Positions 52,845 to 62,029 of a DNA stretch of 64,000 nt are shown here, piece by piece. Below the pieces are notes generated by a model that was not told the DNA's origin, did not search any database, and worked only from the letters and a program-made list of their open reading frames with translations. This DNA is from an uncultured Fluviicola sp. (GTDB lineage: Bacteria; Bacteroidota; Bacteroidia; Flavobacteriales_D; Crocinitomicaceae), in the NCBI RefSeq assembly GCF_902168135.1, contig NZ_CABHOL010000020.1, positions 49,735 to 113,734 of the forward strand. Direction: 5' to 3'. The translations under genes and the position numbers were made by a program. Each line of letters begins with the position of its first letter. Position 1 is the first letter of the stretch.

Positions 52845-53810
52845 ATGATCGTCATTACAGGAGCCGCGGGATTTATCGGAAGCTGCATCGTTGGAACACT
52901 AAACAGCAAGGGAATCAATAATTTGATTTTGGTGGATGATTTTTCCAAAACGGAAAAAGCAGCCAACCTGGAAGGAAAGCTTTTTGTTGCGATGGTTCAG
53001 CGTGCTGATTTCGATCAATGGATGAAAGAGTTCGGGGATGAAGTCACTTGTATGCTGCATATCGGGGCGCGTACGGATACTACGGAATTCGACAAGGCGA
53101 TCTTTGATGAGCTGAATGTTGAATATTCCAAAATGATCTGGAACCATTGTGTGAATTACCGGATTCCGCTTGTATATGCAAGTTCTGCAGCTACATACGG
53201 TTTGGGTGAACTGGGGTATGATGACGACGAATCGAAAATGCCGCTTTTACAGCCTTTGAATCCTTACGGCTGGTCGAAACAGTGGTTTGACATGTGGGCT
53301 CTGGAGCAGACAGAAACTCCGCCGCATTGGTACGGATTGAAGTTCTTCAATGTTTACGGCCCCAACGAATACCACAAGGCGCGTATGGCATCGGTGATCT
53401 TCCATACATTCAACCAGGTGAAAGAGCATGGTTCCATGAAACTGTTCCGCTCCCACAATCCGAATTACACAGATGGCGGTCAGATGCGCGATTTTGTTTA
53501 TGTAAAAGATTTGGTTTCCGTAATCGAATTTTTGATGAAAGGAACAGCAAAATCGGGGATCTATAATTTAGGTTCCGGAAAAGCGCGTACTTTCCTTGAT
53601 TTAGCTGAAAACACTTTCAAAGCCCTGGGAAAAGAACCGAATATTTCTTTCATTGATACTCCGGAAGATATCCGCGATAAGTACCAGTATTTCACGGAAG
53701 CCAATATGCAGAAATTAATTGATCAGGGATATGATATTCCGTTCCATACCCTGGAAGAAGGAATCGAAGATTACGTGAAGAATTACCTGATCGGAACGAA
53801 ATACATTTAA
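52845..53810 (+). CDS. hldD: ADP-glycero-manno-heptose 6-epimerase
   Basis: 321 residues from the ATG at 52845. NAD-binding GAAGFIGS near the N-terminus, catalytic YGWSK (about 141-145), the RTDTTE and YASSAATYG segments, and a late NFIYDVRDLVSVIEF-like region (MRDFVYVKDLVSVIEFL). It converts ADP-D- to ADP-L-glycero-manno-heptose for the inner core of LPS. A VOC-family gene follows five bases after the stop, so they share a transcript. The substrate assignment is from family. Confidence 0.9.
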   Translation: MIVITGAAGFIGSCIVGTLNSKGINNLILVDDFSKTEKAANLEGKLFVAMVQRADFDQWMKEFGDEVTCMLHIGARTDTTEFDKAIFDELNVEYSKMIWNHCVNYRIPLVYASSAATYGLGELGYDDDESKMPLLQPLNPYGWSKQWFDMWALEQTETPPHWYGLKFFNVYGPNEYHKARMASVIFHTFNQVKEHGSMKLFRSHNPNYTDGGQMRDFVYVKDLVSVIEFLMKGTAKSGIYNLGSGKARTFLDLAENTFKALGKEPNISFIDTPEDIRDKYQYFTEANMQKLIDQGYDIPFHTLEEGIEDYVKNYLIGTKYI

Positions 53811-53815
53811 ACAGT

Positions 53816-54199
53816 GTGCTGAAGTCCGTTCACCATATCGCCATTATTTGTTCGGATTATCAAAAGTCGAAGGCATTTTATACGCAAATACTGGGATGTG
53901 AGATTCTTGCCGAGAATTACCGGGAAGAACGCAGCTCTTATAAATTGGATTTGATGCTGAATGGCGTTTACTGTATCGAACTGTTTTCTTTTCCGGATCC
54001 GCCAAAACGTGTTTCCCGCCCTGAAGCCAGTGGATTAAGGCATTTGGCTTTTTCGGTAGAGAATCTGGATGGTGCGATCGCTAAACTGGCCGGTAAAGGA
54101 GTTGTTTGTGAACCGGTAAGAATCGATGAATTTACTGGCAAACGCTTTACGTTTTTTGCAGATCCGGACGGCCTGCCGATTGAGCTGGTGGAACAATAA
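53816..54199 (+). CDS. VOC-family (glyoxalase-like) protein
   Basis: 127 residues from a GTG start. VHHIAIICSDYQKSKAFYTQILGCEIL and GLRHLAFSVENLDGAIAKLAGKGV are typical of small GloA/YaeR-like proteins with a single bleomycin-resistance/dioxygenase fold; metal-ligand His6 and the ending PDGLPIELVEQ (Glu) are present. Activity is unknown. It is in the same transcription unit as hldD (five bases apart). Confidence 0.8.
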   Translation: MLKSVHHIAIICSDYQKSKAFYTQILGCEILAENYREERSSYKLDLMLNGVYCIELFSFPDPPKRVSRPEASGLRHLAFSVENLDGAIAKLAGKGVVCEPVRIDEFTGKRFTFFADPDGLPIELVEQ

Positions 54200-54316
54200 T
54201 GTTCAGTAATCCTGGTGAAATTAAAAAAGCAAGTGGTTTGTTAAGGAAGAAACGTATTTACACGCTTTTAGCCTAAATGTAACTGTTTCAGTATGTCAGA
54301 TGTTTGGCTGAATAAC

Positions 54317-54324
54317 TAGCTTTG
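54317..54324 (+). promoter_or_regulatory. -7 box before a T9SS gene
   Basis: TAGCTTTG fits TAnnTTTG and ends 18 bases before the ATG at 54343. Confidence 0.5.
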
Positions 54325-54342
54325 CACTGAAGAAAAATTACA

Positions 54343-55323
54343 ATGAAACCGATATTAACACTTGCGTTATGCTGCGTCCTGCAGTGTACTTTCTATGCAC
54401 AAACTATTTCCAACTGGAACTTTAATTCGGGAACAGCTTCCTGGGGATGTAATCCTGAAACAAATCCCGAATCCGTTTACGGTGGTTCTTCCGGGACAAA
54501 TGTGGTTGCAGAAGTAGATGCTGTAGCTGGCCTTTGCCAGACCATTAACGGGTTTACAGTTGGTGCTCTGTACCGCGTTTCCTTTCTTTGTTCCCGAAGA
54601 ACCAGCTGCGGTCCAACTGTTCAATCAATGAATGTAACAATTGGGGGCGTGACTAAAAGTATTTCCAGGAATGGTACTGCTTTTTCGATGGTCACTGAAT
54701 TTGTAGATTTTGTGCCTACAGCCAACGTTCAGACACTTACTTTTACCGGAACAACTACTGAAACATGTAATCTGCTTGTTGACAATATTCAGATCTCACT
54801 TAGTTCGGGCCTTCCGGTGGAGCTCAGTTCCTTTACAGCAGGTTGTTCGGGAAATGGTGTGCTTTTAAAATGGACCACTGAAAGTGAAACACGCTCGGAT
54901 TATTTTACCATGGAAGGTTCTGCTGATGGTACTACCTGGAGTGAACTAGGAAAAGTGGATGCACAGTTCAGTTCTCAAACCAGAACGAATTACGCTTATC
55001 AGGCTGACTACTCTGCAGATGGAATTAACTACTACCGTTTGCGTCTCACGGATATAGACGGGACTGAAGAAGTGTTGTCCGTTGTAAGTTTGATTTGTGA
55101 GAACAACCAGGTGTTGATTTACCCGAATCCCACGACAGGAATACTATATGTGAATGCTTCCGTGAATGAATTTGCAGGGGTTTTTGATTCCTCGGGAAGA
55201 AAAGTGACTGAGCATTTGAGTGTATTGAATGAAGATCGGTTCGAGGTAGATCTTTCCGGTTTTGCGGCGGGTGTTTATTATTTGCATGTCGGGGATGAAA
55301 AATACAAAGTGGTCAAGGAGTGA
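54343..55323 (+). CDS. T9SS cargo protein, 326 residues
   Basis: Signal peptide (1-20, ending FYAQ). The N-terminal half (about 21-155) is a beta-sandwich of the carbohydrate-binding or jelly-roll type (TISNWNFNSGTASWGCN, LCSRRTSCGPTVQSM). The middle (about 160-245) is a Bacteroidota-typical domain of LPVELSSFTAGCSGNGVLLKWTTESE form. The C-terminal 75 residues (IYPNPTTGILYVN to KVVKE) are the T9SS sorting domain. Surface-exposed binding is inferred. Confidence 0.82.
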   Translation: MKPILTLALCCVLQCTFYAQTISNWNFNSGTASWGCNPETNPESVYGGSSGTNVVAEVDAVAGLCQTINGFTVGALYRVSFLCSRRTSCGPTVQSMNVTIGGVTKSISRNGTAFSMVTEFVDFVPTANVQTLTFTGTTTETCNLLVDNIQISLSSGLPVELSSFTAGCSGNGVLLKWTTESETRSDYFTMEGSADGTTWSELGKVDAQFSSQTRTNYAYQADYSADGINYYRLRLTDIDGTEEVLSVVSLICENNQVLIYPNPTTGILYVNASVNEFAGVFDSSGRKVTEHLSVLNEDRFEVDLSGFAAGVYYLHVGDEKYKVVKE

Positions 55324-55400
55324 TATTGGGGGATGATTCCAACTGTCAATTTTCTTGAGTTGACGCATAAAATAGTTAGTTTCGCAAAAAAATAATCACC

Positions 55401-56204
55401 ATGAAATATGTTCTGACCGCCTTATTTATTCTTGTCAATGTTGTTCTTTTTGCGCAGCACAAGCGTGATACTATTTACATGAATGAAGATTGGGAGGTTA
55501 CCAAAAGTCGTGATTCGGCTAAGTACTACAGGATCATTAAGGAGGATAAGAATCTCTATTTTGTAACGGATTACTTTCTGAAATCTGATTCGGTTCAGAT
55601 GACAGGTGCATTTAAGGATTACGCACAGAAAGTAAAAGAAGGCGAATTTGTTTATTATAGTGAGCAAGGACTTGTAACGATTAGATCAAATCACAAAAAC
55701 GGAAAGTTCCATGGAGTGTACAGCAAGTACTATCCAACAGGAGAGCTTTATTACACGGAAAACTATGAAAATGACATAGCACAGGAATTTATCGTGTATT
55801 ATCCGAATGGTGCTGTTCGGCGTAAGGAAGTTTATTCGGCTGGAAAGGTAAAGTTTAAAGCCTGCTATTTGGAAAATGGGAAGAAGACCAAATATTTTCC
55901 TTATTCCATTCCTGCAAAAGCCAAAGGAGGCATGGAAGCGGTCAAAAAATACCTCAAAAGGAATATTTATTATCCCGATGACGCTGTTGATAAGAATATA
56001 GAAGGAAAAGTGTACATCAAGTTTATTATCTCGGTAACCGGTGATGTTAAAGACGTAAAAATCAGGAAATCTTCCGGAAACGATCTTTTAGACGAGGAAG
56101 CAGTGCGTGTGATCACGGAAATGCCAAAGTGGAGTCCTGCCCATCTTGACGGGAAACTTGTAGAAAGCACTTTTTCAATTCCAATTTCTTTCAAATTGGA
56201 TTAA
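55401..56204 (+). CDS. TonB-domain protein with MORN-like repeats
   Basis: 267 residues. Signal peptide (1-18). Residues about 80-160 contain YYSEQGLVTIRSNHKNGKFHGVYSKYYPTGELYYTENYEN, toxin/MORN-type antitoxin-like repeats common in Bacteroidota. The C-terminal 85 residues (about 180-267) are a TonB C-terminal-type domain: YYPDDAVDKNIEGKVYIKFIISVTGDVKDVKIRKSSGNDLLDEEAVRVITEMPKWSP. It is a periplasmic protein, perhaps a dedicated TonB-like energy coupler, though no transmembrane anchor beyond the signal is seen. Confidence 0.75.
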   Translation: MKYVLTALFILVNVVLFAQHKRDTIYMNEDWEVTKSRDSAKYYRIIKEDKNLYFVTDYFLKSDSVQMTGAFKDYAQKVKEGEFVYYSEQGLVTIRSNHKNGKFHGVYSKYYPTGELYYTENYENDIAQEFIVYYPNGAVRRKEVYSAGKVKFKACYLENGKKTKYFPYSIPAKAKGGMEAVKKYLKRNIYYPDDAVDKNIEGKVYIKFIISVTGDVKDVKIRKSSGNDLLDEEAVRVITEMPKWSPAHLDGKLVESTFSIPISFKLD

Positions 56205-56207
56205 TGA

Positions 56208-56645
56208 CTATTCCGCCCGGAACAAAATCTCTACGTATATCATTTCCATTCCGATCATCGTTTCTTCGACCTGGTAGAAAGCAATGCTGGTTTGTTCTGA
56301 AATGGCTTCGTATTCCAATTCATCCGAAATCAAAGGTTGCTGCACTCGCTCCGAAGAGTTGATCTGCATACTGCCTAAGAATTGATAGGTTATGATGAAC
56401 GACTGTTTCCCATTTTCCCGGATCAACTTTAAAAAAGTGTCCTTTTTGTAGTCAATACCCAGCCGGTTCAGCAGATCCTTGATCTCCGGGGTAAAAATCT
56501 CGTCGTAATATTTGAAAAAAGACCGGAATTCCTGCACATGGTACTCGGAATATCCACAAAGGGTATTCGAGTAGATTTTCCGGGTGATTTTACTCGGTAC
56601 TTCGAACACCCAATGTTTGAACGCTATAGTTTCTGTAAGCATCAT
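56208..56645 (-). CDS. Hypothetical protein, 145 residues
   Basis: No signal peptide or transmembrane helix. Acidic, mostly helical at the start (KHWVFEVPSKITRKIYSN) and mixed later. It may be a nuclease-toxin or DUF family member but nothing was recognised. It converges on the TonB/MORN gene (three-base gap), with a start of two adjacent ATG codons at 56640-56645. Confidence 0.45.
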   Translation of the reverse strand: MMLTETIAFKHWVFEVPSKITRKIYSNTLCGYSEYHVQEFRSFFKYYDEIFTPEIKDLLNRLGIDYKKDTFLKLIRENGKQSFIITYQFLGSMQINSSERVQQPLISDELEYEAISEQTSIAFYQVEETMIGMEMIYVEILFRAE

Positions 56646-56846
56646 TTTAGATTACAGATTTGATTTGGTGATTAAATTGTTTTCGGACACTGAATGACAG
56701 AAAGCAGTTAAACGCAATTTGCCTTGGAAAATAAGGGGAATGGTTAATTGATTCTTCATATTCAGTTTGGGATGCGAAAATCGTAAACGCTTAAGTGGAA
56801 CTCAAAAAAAAAGGGTGTTTACCGGATTTTTTCGAGTAAATGATGT

Positions 56847-56854
56847 TAAATTTG
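56847..56854 (+). promoter_or_regulatory. -7 box of the TPR kinase
   Basis: TAAATTTG ends nine bases before the ATG at 56863, so the message is nearly leaderless and an upstream in-frame start at 56767 is unlikely. Confidence 0.5.
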
Positions 56855-56862
56855 ATGTAAAG

Positions 56863-58605
56863 ATGACTCGGTTTTTCCTTCCCTTGATTTTTGCCTTTAC
56901 GGCCTGCAGTATTTTTGCCCAAAAGAATATTGCCGGGATTGATTCGCTTAATTTCAAAGGGGAGGCACTCTATGCCAACGATATAGAACAATCAATTGCG
57001 ATCAGTACAAAGGCATTGAAATTAGCGAAAGAAGCGGAGTATCAATCCGGCGAGGCTTTTGCTTATATGAACCTGGCTGTTGCCAATGATATTAAAGGAA
57101 ATTCGGCTGTTGCAACTTCTTATTTTCACCAGGCAATCCGTTTGTTTGAATTGGAGAAAGACGAGGAGAACCTTTCTTATTGTTATTCCCAGCTCGGAGT
57201 GTGTTATTTTTCCCAGTACCAATATGAAAACGCCGATTTTTATTACCGAAAGGCCATTGAACTTTGTAAAAAGAACAATTTGGAGATTGATCTGGCTGAT
57301 GTCCTGGTGAACCAGGGAATTACTTTTACTTACCAAAACAAACCGAAAGCTGCGGAAACAAATTTCCTGGAAGCCATTGAGATCTATAAAAGGAAGGATT
57401 ACCCGGAAGGACTGGGAGCTGCTTATAATTCACTGGCGAAAATCTATTACGATGAGCGGGATCTTCACAAAGCGATTGCTTACTTCGAAAAATCTGCAGC
57501 GAATTTCAAAGAATACCGGAGCGACTTTAATTTGATTTCTTCCTACAACGGAACAGCGAATTGTTACATTGACTTAAAAGACTATCAAAAAGCTGAGGAA
57601 TATGCGCTCAAGAGCCTCAAATTATCACAGCAGACCGGCGCCATGGAGCGGGAAGTGTTCGTACATGAGACTTTGTCTCGCATTTATTTTGCGCTGGGTG
57701 ATTATAAAAAAGCTTACGAAAGCCTGAATGCATATACCGTGCTGAGTGATACTATTTTTACACAGGAGAAAAGTGATGCCCTGGCAGAAATGCAGGCACG
57801 TTTTGAGGTCAAGGAAATTAAATTGAAACAGCAGGCCGAACAGGAGAACCACCAATTGCAGCTGATCATACTGCTGGCGATCATTTTCATCGTTGTGGTG
57901 GTGTCAGCGTTGTTGTTTTTCCTCTTCCGGAATAAGAAACGGATCAATGCTTTGCTGGAACAAAAATACCTGATGACGCAGGCAAACCTGGAGCAAAAAG
58001 AATTCATGATGGCGGAGGTGCATCACCGCGTGAAGAACAATTTACAAATCATTTCAGCCATTCTGGACCTGCAGTCGCGGGAGTTGAAGGATCCTGAATC
58101 CATACAGCTCATAGATGCAAGTATGAACAGGATTAATGCCATTTCCATGATCCATCAGAAACTCTATCAATCCGAGAACATCAGAGCGGTACAGATCGGA
58201 CCTTACCTGGCGGAATTGGTAAATGACCTGATTACGCATTTCAAGCGAGAAGTTAACAAGGAAATCTACCTGAATTCGGAGTGTGACAACCTGAACCTGG
58301 ATATTGAAACCGCATTACCCATCGGTTTGATCGTTGCAGAGCTGGTCATGAATTCCTGCAAGTACGCATTCGATAAACAAGAGAATCCGCAAATCAGTCT
58401 TTCTCTGAAAATGCAGGATGAAAAGCTGGTGCTTATTGTTGCGGATAACGGAAACGGAAAGTCCAACATGAACGAGGGAACTCATTTCGGGGCAAAACTG
58501 ATCCGGTCTATGGCACGGAAACTCAAGGCAGAATTCAGTGAGACCAGTAGTGAAAAAGGTTTAAGAACAGAATTAGTGATCACGAAATACAATCTATTGT
58601 CATGA
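56863..58605 (+). CDS. TPR-sensor histidine kinase (HisKA_2 type)
   Basis: 580 residues from the ATG at 56863 with a signal peptide (1-18). Periplasmic TPR repeats (about 30-310) serve as sensor. A transmembrane helix lies at about 332-356. The cytosolic kinase has the HisKA_2 H-box EVHHRVKNNLQIISAILDLQSREL, with His388 as likely phospho-acceptor, the N-box VAELVMNSCKYAF and a DNGNGKS G-box. The LytTR regulator encoded next, overlapping as ATGA, is its partner. The signal is unknown. Confidence 0.9.
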   Translation: MTRFFLPLIFAFTACSIFAQKNIAGIDSLNFKGEALYANDIEQSIAISTKALKLAKEAEYQSGEAFAYMNLAVANDIKGNSAVATSYFHQAIRLFELEKDEENLSYCYSQLGVCYFSQYQYENADFYYRKAIELCKKNNLEIDLADVLVNQGITFTYQNKPKAAETNFLEAIEIYKRKDYPEGLGAAYNSLAKIYYDERDLHKAIAYFEKSAANFKEYRSDFNLISSYNGTANCYIDLKDYQKAEEYALKSLKLSQQTGAMEREVFVHETLSRIYFALGDYKKAYESLNAYTVLSDTIFTQEKSDALAEMQARFEVKEIKLKQQAEQENHQLQLIILLAIIFIVVVVSALLFFLFRNKKRINALLEQKYLMTQANLEQKEFMMAEVHHRVKNNLQIISAILDLQSRELKDPESIQLIDASMNRINAISMIHQKLYQSENIRAVQIGPYLAELVNDLITHFKREVNKEIYLNSECDNLNLDIETALPIGLIVAELVMNSCKYAFDKQENPQISLSLKMQDEKLVLIVADNGNGKSNMNEGTHFGAKLIRSMARKLKAEFSETSSEKGLRTELVITKYNLLS

Positions 58606-59336
58606 CAAAACCAAGGATTTTTATTGTGGAGGATGAACCGATCATTGCGGCCTTTTTGGAGCAGTGCCTGGTAGATGAGGGGTTTGAATGTTTGGGAGTG
58701 GCGGATAGTTTTGACCAGGCAAAACAGGAGTTATTGCATTTAAGGCCTGATCTGATCCTGCTCGACATTAACCTGGGTGATGGGCCTGACGGGATAGACC
58801 TTGCGCATTTTATGAATCAGCAGATCAACAAACCTTTCCTGTTCGTGACTTCCAATACGGATTCGCAAACACTGGAACGCGTGAAATTGACCAATCCCAG
58901 CGGATTTATCATGAAACCGTTCAAGAAACACGATTTGATCACTCAAATTGATTTGGCATGGCATGCTTACCAGGTCCGGTCTGTCAATACACAGGTAGAT
59001 TTTACGAGTTCTGTTCTGGCCAGTACACACTTCTTCATCAAGGACAAACAAAAACTGGTGAAGCTGGCATACTCGGACATTACCTATGCGGAAGCATGCG
59101 ATAATTATTCGATTTTGCATACGAAAGACTCAAAATTCGTGGTTAGCTACAGCTTAAAACACGTGGAAGCAAAACTTCCGGTACACGAGTTTCTGCGGGT
59201 GCATCGTTCTTACATGGTTAATATCAGCCAGATTTCACAGATTAACCCGAAATCACTGCTTTTGATCGACGGAAAAGAAATTCCGGTAAGCGAGGCGCAT
59301 CGTTCCGAACTATTGAAACGGGTGAATTTATTTTAA
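58602..59336 (+). CDS. LytTR-family response regulator
   Basis: 244 residues. Receiver domain with acidic DEP at 11-13 and phospho-acceptor Asp55 (LILLDINLGDGPDG), then a LytTR domain (about 140-240) with FLRVHRSYMVNISQI. ATGA overlap with its TPR kinase. It should act on LytTR sites not resolvable here. Two tandem SRPBCC genes follow within 75 bases on the same strand and could be its targets, but this is speculation. Confidence 0.92.
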   Translation: MTKPRIFIVEDEPIIAAFLEQCLVDEGFECLGVADSFDQAKQELLHLRPDLILLDINLGDGPDGIDLAHFMNQQINKPFLFVTSNTDSQTLERVKLTNPSGFIMKPFKKHDLITQIDLAWHAYQVRSVNTQVDFTSSVLASTHFFIKDKQKLVKLAYSDITYAEACDNYSILHTKDSKFVVSYSLKHVEAKLPVHEFLRVHRSYMVNISQISQINPKSLLLIDGKEIPVSEAHRSELLKRVNLF

Positions 59337-59408
59337 CAAGCAAACCCAATACGCTAATTTGGACGTATGTTTTATGCACGAATCACAAATGCATATTAAA
59401 TTTAGGGC

Positions 59409-59864
59409 ATGTATCAGCTTAAACGTAAACAGTTTGTAAAAACAGATCTCGAGACTTGTTGGAAATTCTTTTGTGCACCTGCTAATCTGCAGGTCATTAC
59501 TCCGGATTACATGGGATTTAAAGTTCTGACCGAAGTTCCTGATGAAATGTATCACGGGTTGATTATCGGCTACAAAGTTTCTCCTGTTCTAAAGATCCCG
59601 ATGAAGTGGGTTACTGAGATTACCTATGTCCGGGACAAAAGCTATTTTGTAGATGAACAACGGCAGGGACCATACAGGATGTGGCACCACGAACACCATT
59701 TCAAAGAAGTGGAAGGCGGAGTCGAAATGACGGATATCGTCAGCTATTCATTGCCATTCGGGGTTCTTGGGCGATTTGTTCATTGGCTCTTCGTGAAGAA
59801 GCAGCTCGAAAGCATCTTTGATTACAGGGTCCGGAAAGTGAATGCCCTTTTTCCGCCGGCTTAA
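59409..59864 (+). CDS. SRPBCC-family protein, paralogue 1
   Basis: 151 residues of the START/SRPBCC ligand-binding fold (MYQLKRKQFVKTDLETCWKFFCAPANLQVITPDYMGFKVLTE). MWHHEHHFKEVEGGVEMTDIVSYSLPFGVLGRFVHWLF is close to that of cell-division-inhibitor-like SRPBCC proteins of Bacteroidota. Tandem with a paralogue 86 bases downstream of 45-60% apparent similarity. A hydrophobic-ligand role is inferred. Confidence 0.8.
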   Translation: MYQLKRKQFVKTDLETCWKFFCAPANLQVITPDYMGFKVLTEVPDEMYHGLIIGYKVSPVLKIPMKWVTEITYVRDKSYFVDEQRQGPYRMWHHEHHFKEVEGGVEMTDIVSYSLPFGVLGRFVHWLFVKKQLESIFDYRVRKVNALFPPA

Positions 59865-59949
59865 ACATACGGAATTGTTAAAGCGTGTGAATCTTTTTTG
59901 AAAGCAGGGCCGACTTTTTTACATTTAGTTGAACCCGAAATTCAACAGG

Positions 59950-60468
59950 ATGTATCAGCTCAAAAGAACACAATTCATTCATGCGGACCTCCAAACCTGC
60001 TGGAATTATTTTTCCTCGCCGGCCAATCTGCGTGTGATTACACCGAATTACGTCGATTTCAAAGTGCACACAACCGTTCCTGAAAACCTGTATGAGGGAT
60101 TGATCATTCGGTACACCATCCGCCCGATTTTAGGTGTTCCCCTGAGTTGGATCAGCGAGATCAAAACCATCCGGGAAGGTGATTATTTCATAGACGAACA
60201 GCGCAGAGGTCCCTACGGCATGTGGCACCACGAGCATCATTTCAAAGAAGTGGAAGGCGGGGTCGAAATGACCGATCTGATCGCTTATTGTATGCCTTTC
60301 GGTTTCATCGGCCGGTTTTTCCACTGGCTCTTCATCCGCAAACAGCTGGAAAGCATTTTCGATTACCGGTTCCGGAAAGTGGAGGAATTGTTTAATGCAA
60401 ACGATTACGTAGAATCAGCGTTGAGTGAATCACTGGCTCCCAAAATTGCCCGGACGAGGAAATATTAA
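59950..60468 (+). CDS. SRPBCC-family protein, paralogue 2
   Basis: 172 residues from the ATG at 59950 (MYQLKRTQFIHADLQTCWNYF), preferred to a TTG 21 bases upstream. Same domain as the previous gene, with an extended C-terminal tail (NANDYVESALSESLAPKIARTRKY). A GTTGAA/TTCAAC hairpin (59928-59946) sits 4 bases before the ATG and may reduce initiation. It overlaps the convergent lipoprotein gene by four bases. Confidence 0.8.
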   Translation: MYQLKRTQFIHADLQTCWNYFSSPANLRVITPNYVDFKVHTTVPENLYEGLIIRYTIRPILGVPLSWISEIKTIREGDYFIDEQRRGPYGMWHHEHHFKEVEGGVEMTDLIAYCMPFGFIGRFFHWLFIRKQLESIFDYRFRKVEELFNANDYVESALSESLAPKIARTRKY

Positions 60469-60653
60469 TACTCCTTCTTCGAAACATCTGCTTTAGCAGG
60501 TTCAGGACATTGCTTTTTATCCAAGTCAGTGATGGTCTCGGTTCCGGGTTCTATTTGCGGCTCAGAGCAGGATGTCTCTTCCTCCCTTGCGCAGGAAGTG
60601 ATCAACAAGCCAGTACCAACCAGGAGTGGAAGCAGGATATCAAGCTTCTTCAT
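60465..60653 (-). CDS. Small lipoprotein
   Basis: 62 residues from the ATG at 60653. Signal peptide with lipobox ITSC (Cys21). Mature part is Glu/Pro/Thr-rich with two further cysteines (ETSCSEPQIE, KKQCPEPAK). It overlaps the end of the peroxiredoxin gene upstream by 14 bases, so they are cotranscribed and the last codons are shared. No function known. Confidence 0.6.
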   Translation of the reverse strand: MKKLDILLPLLVGTGLLITSCAREEETSCSEPQIEPGTETITDLDKKQCPEPAKADVSKKEY

Positions 60654-61110
60654 CAATAATGGATTTTACAGCGTTCATAGATTCTTCAATGTGTCCGGCA
60701 GCATTCGTCAGGGAATTGTAAATATTGCGGACAATCCTTTTTTTATCGACAATATACGTCACACGGCCCGGGATCAATCCGAATAGATTTCCGGGAACTC
60801 CGAATTGTTTGCGGACCTTTTTCTCCGTGTCGGCAAGCAAAGTAAACGTAAGGCGGTGTTTCGCTGCGAATTCCGCATGTTTTTTAGGGGAGTCACTGGA
60901 AATCCCGATGACTTCACATCCCAAATCCTTGAAATCCTCGTAACTATCGCGAAAAGAGCAAGCCTCCGCTGTACATCCCGGCGTATCATCCTTCGGATAG
61001 AAATAAATAACCAAAACCTGCTTGCCCAATACGTTTTTGATGTCGAAATCCGCGTTGTTCTGATCTTTGAGTATGAATTCCGGGCATTTGTCTCCTATTG
61101 CTATTGCCAT
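60640..61110 (-). CDS. bcp: Thioredoxin-dependent peroxiredoxin (Bcp/PrxQ)
   Basis: 156 residues. It reduces hydrogen and organic peroxides using thioredoxin. The peroxidatic Cys46 and resolving Cys51 form the CTAEAC motif in DDTPGCTAEACSFRDSY. Standard length, no signal peptide. Upstream partner of the small lipoprotein gene, which overlaps its 3' end by 14 bases. No OxyR-type site was recognised. Confidence 0.93.
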   Translation of the reverse strand: MAIAIGDKCPEFILKDQNNADFDIKNVLGKQVLVIYFYPKDDTPGCTAEACSFRDSYEDFKDLGCEVIGISSDSPKKHAEFAAKHRLTFTLLADTEKKVRKQFGVPGNLFGLIPGRVTYIVDKKRIVRNIYNSLTNAAGHIEESMNAVKSIIDEEA

Positions 61111-61129
61111 GACTTTGTAATTGATTGAT

Positions 61130-61180
61130 GGACAAAGATGCGAATCGCCCGCGGATTACGCAAATTGCGCAGATTTTTTG
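61130..61180. repeat. Dispersed intergenic repeat remnant
   Basis: GCGGATTACGCAAATTGCGCAGATTTTTT resembles the CGCAGATTACGCAGATTTTCGCAG type of short intergenic repeat that I recall in Bacteroidota. It stands just upstream of the peroxiredoxin start. Low-information assignment. Confidence 0.3.
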
Positions 61181-61360
61181 TGTAGTGAACTTTGGTGCCT
61201 GCGTCATCAGCGCGATCTTCTAGAGACAAAAAAAAGTAATCATGTTGCACAGATATGAGTAATTAATCTTTTTTTTTGTATACTTGTTGGAGTAAAATAC
61301 AGTCACTTTCATTTAGCCGTAAGTGAAATTTAAAAATGAACGGGTTTAATAATTTGTTGA

Positions 61361-62020
61361 ATGAGATCTTATTTGATTTTGTTTTTGGTATTCGTTGGTT
61401 CTATCAGTTCTGGTTGCGTCACGTACAATCTTTCTTCCGGCAAAAAGTATCGCAACTACTTTCCTGTCAAGGATATGCATGTCGTTTCTTCCAAGGAATT
61501 GGATAGTTGTAAATTCAGTATGGAAAGATTCATGAATCCCGATAATCCAGGAGTGGTTCAATTCATTCTTCCTGAGAATATTCATCAGATTGTTGAGAAG
61601 ACACAGCAAGATTTGTTGTTGATTTTTAATTTTCCAAACTGTAGTGGGGCGGATAAAGAGGTTGAAATTGCCAAGTTTGCTGAGGAAAATAAGATTCCTT
61701 ACCTATTGATTTCTGATACCTACAGTCCTCAAAGGATGAAAGACCTTTATCATAAGCATGATCTTAAGAATCGAAACTATTATATTCTTCCTACTAAGAA
61801 GAAAAAGGACAAGTTCTTATTAAAAAAAAGAAGCGAATTCATGAAAGAAGTAAGTCCCGATAATTATGCAATATACAAGGATGACTTGATTTTTGCTTCC
61901 CTTATGAAAGTTTCAGCGAACAAAACAGTTAAGGTAAATCCAATCATAGTTGGTGGATACAGGTATAAAGAGTTTTTAATCGATTGGATCAGGACAGAGT
62001 ACGGAATTAAAACCGAATAG
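61361..62020 (+). CDS. Lipoprotein with possible thioredoxin-like fold
   Basis: 219 residues. Lipobox SGC (Cys19). The mature part has an IFNFPNCSGADKEVEIAKFAEENKIPYLLIS segment, reminiscent of a thioredoxin-like fold but with a single cysteine instead of a CxxC pair. A Lys-rich stretch (TKKKKDKFLLKKRSEF) and a C-terminal IDWIRTEYGIKTE follow. An assignment to a redox function is weak; it may be a structural lipoprotein. Confidence 0.55.
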   Translation: MRSYLILFLVFVGSISSGCVTYNLSSGKKYRNYFPVKDMHVVSSKELDSCKFSMERFMNPDNPGVVQFILPENIHQIVEKTQQDLLLIFNFPNCSGADKEVEIAKFAEENKIPYLLISDTYSPQRMKDLYHKHDLKNRNYYILPTKKKKDKFLLKKRSEFMKEVSPDNYAIYKDDLIFASLMKVSANKTVKVNPIIVGGYRYKEFLIDWIRTEYGIKTE

Positions 62021-62029
62021 TCGAGTTAA

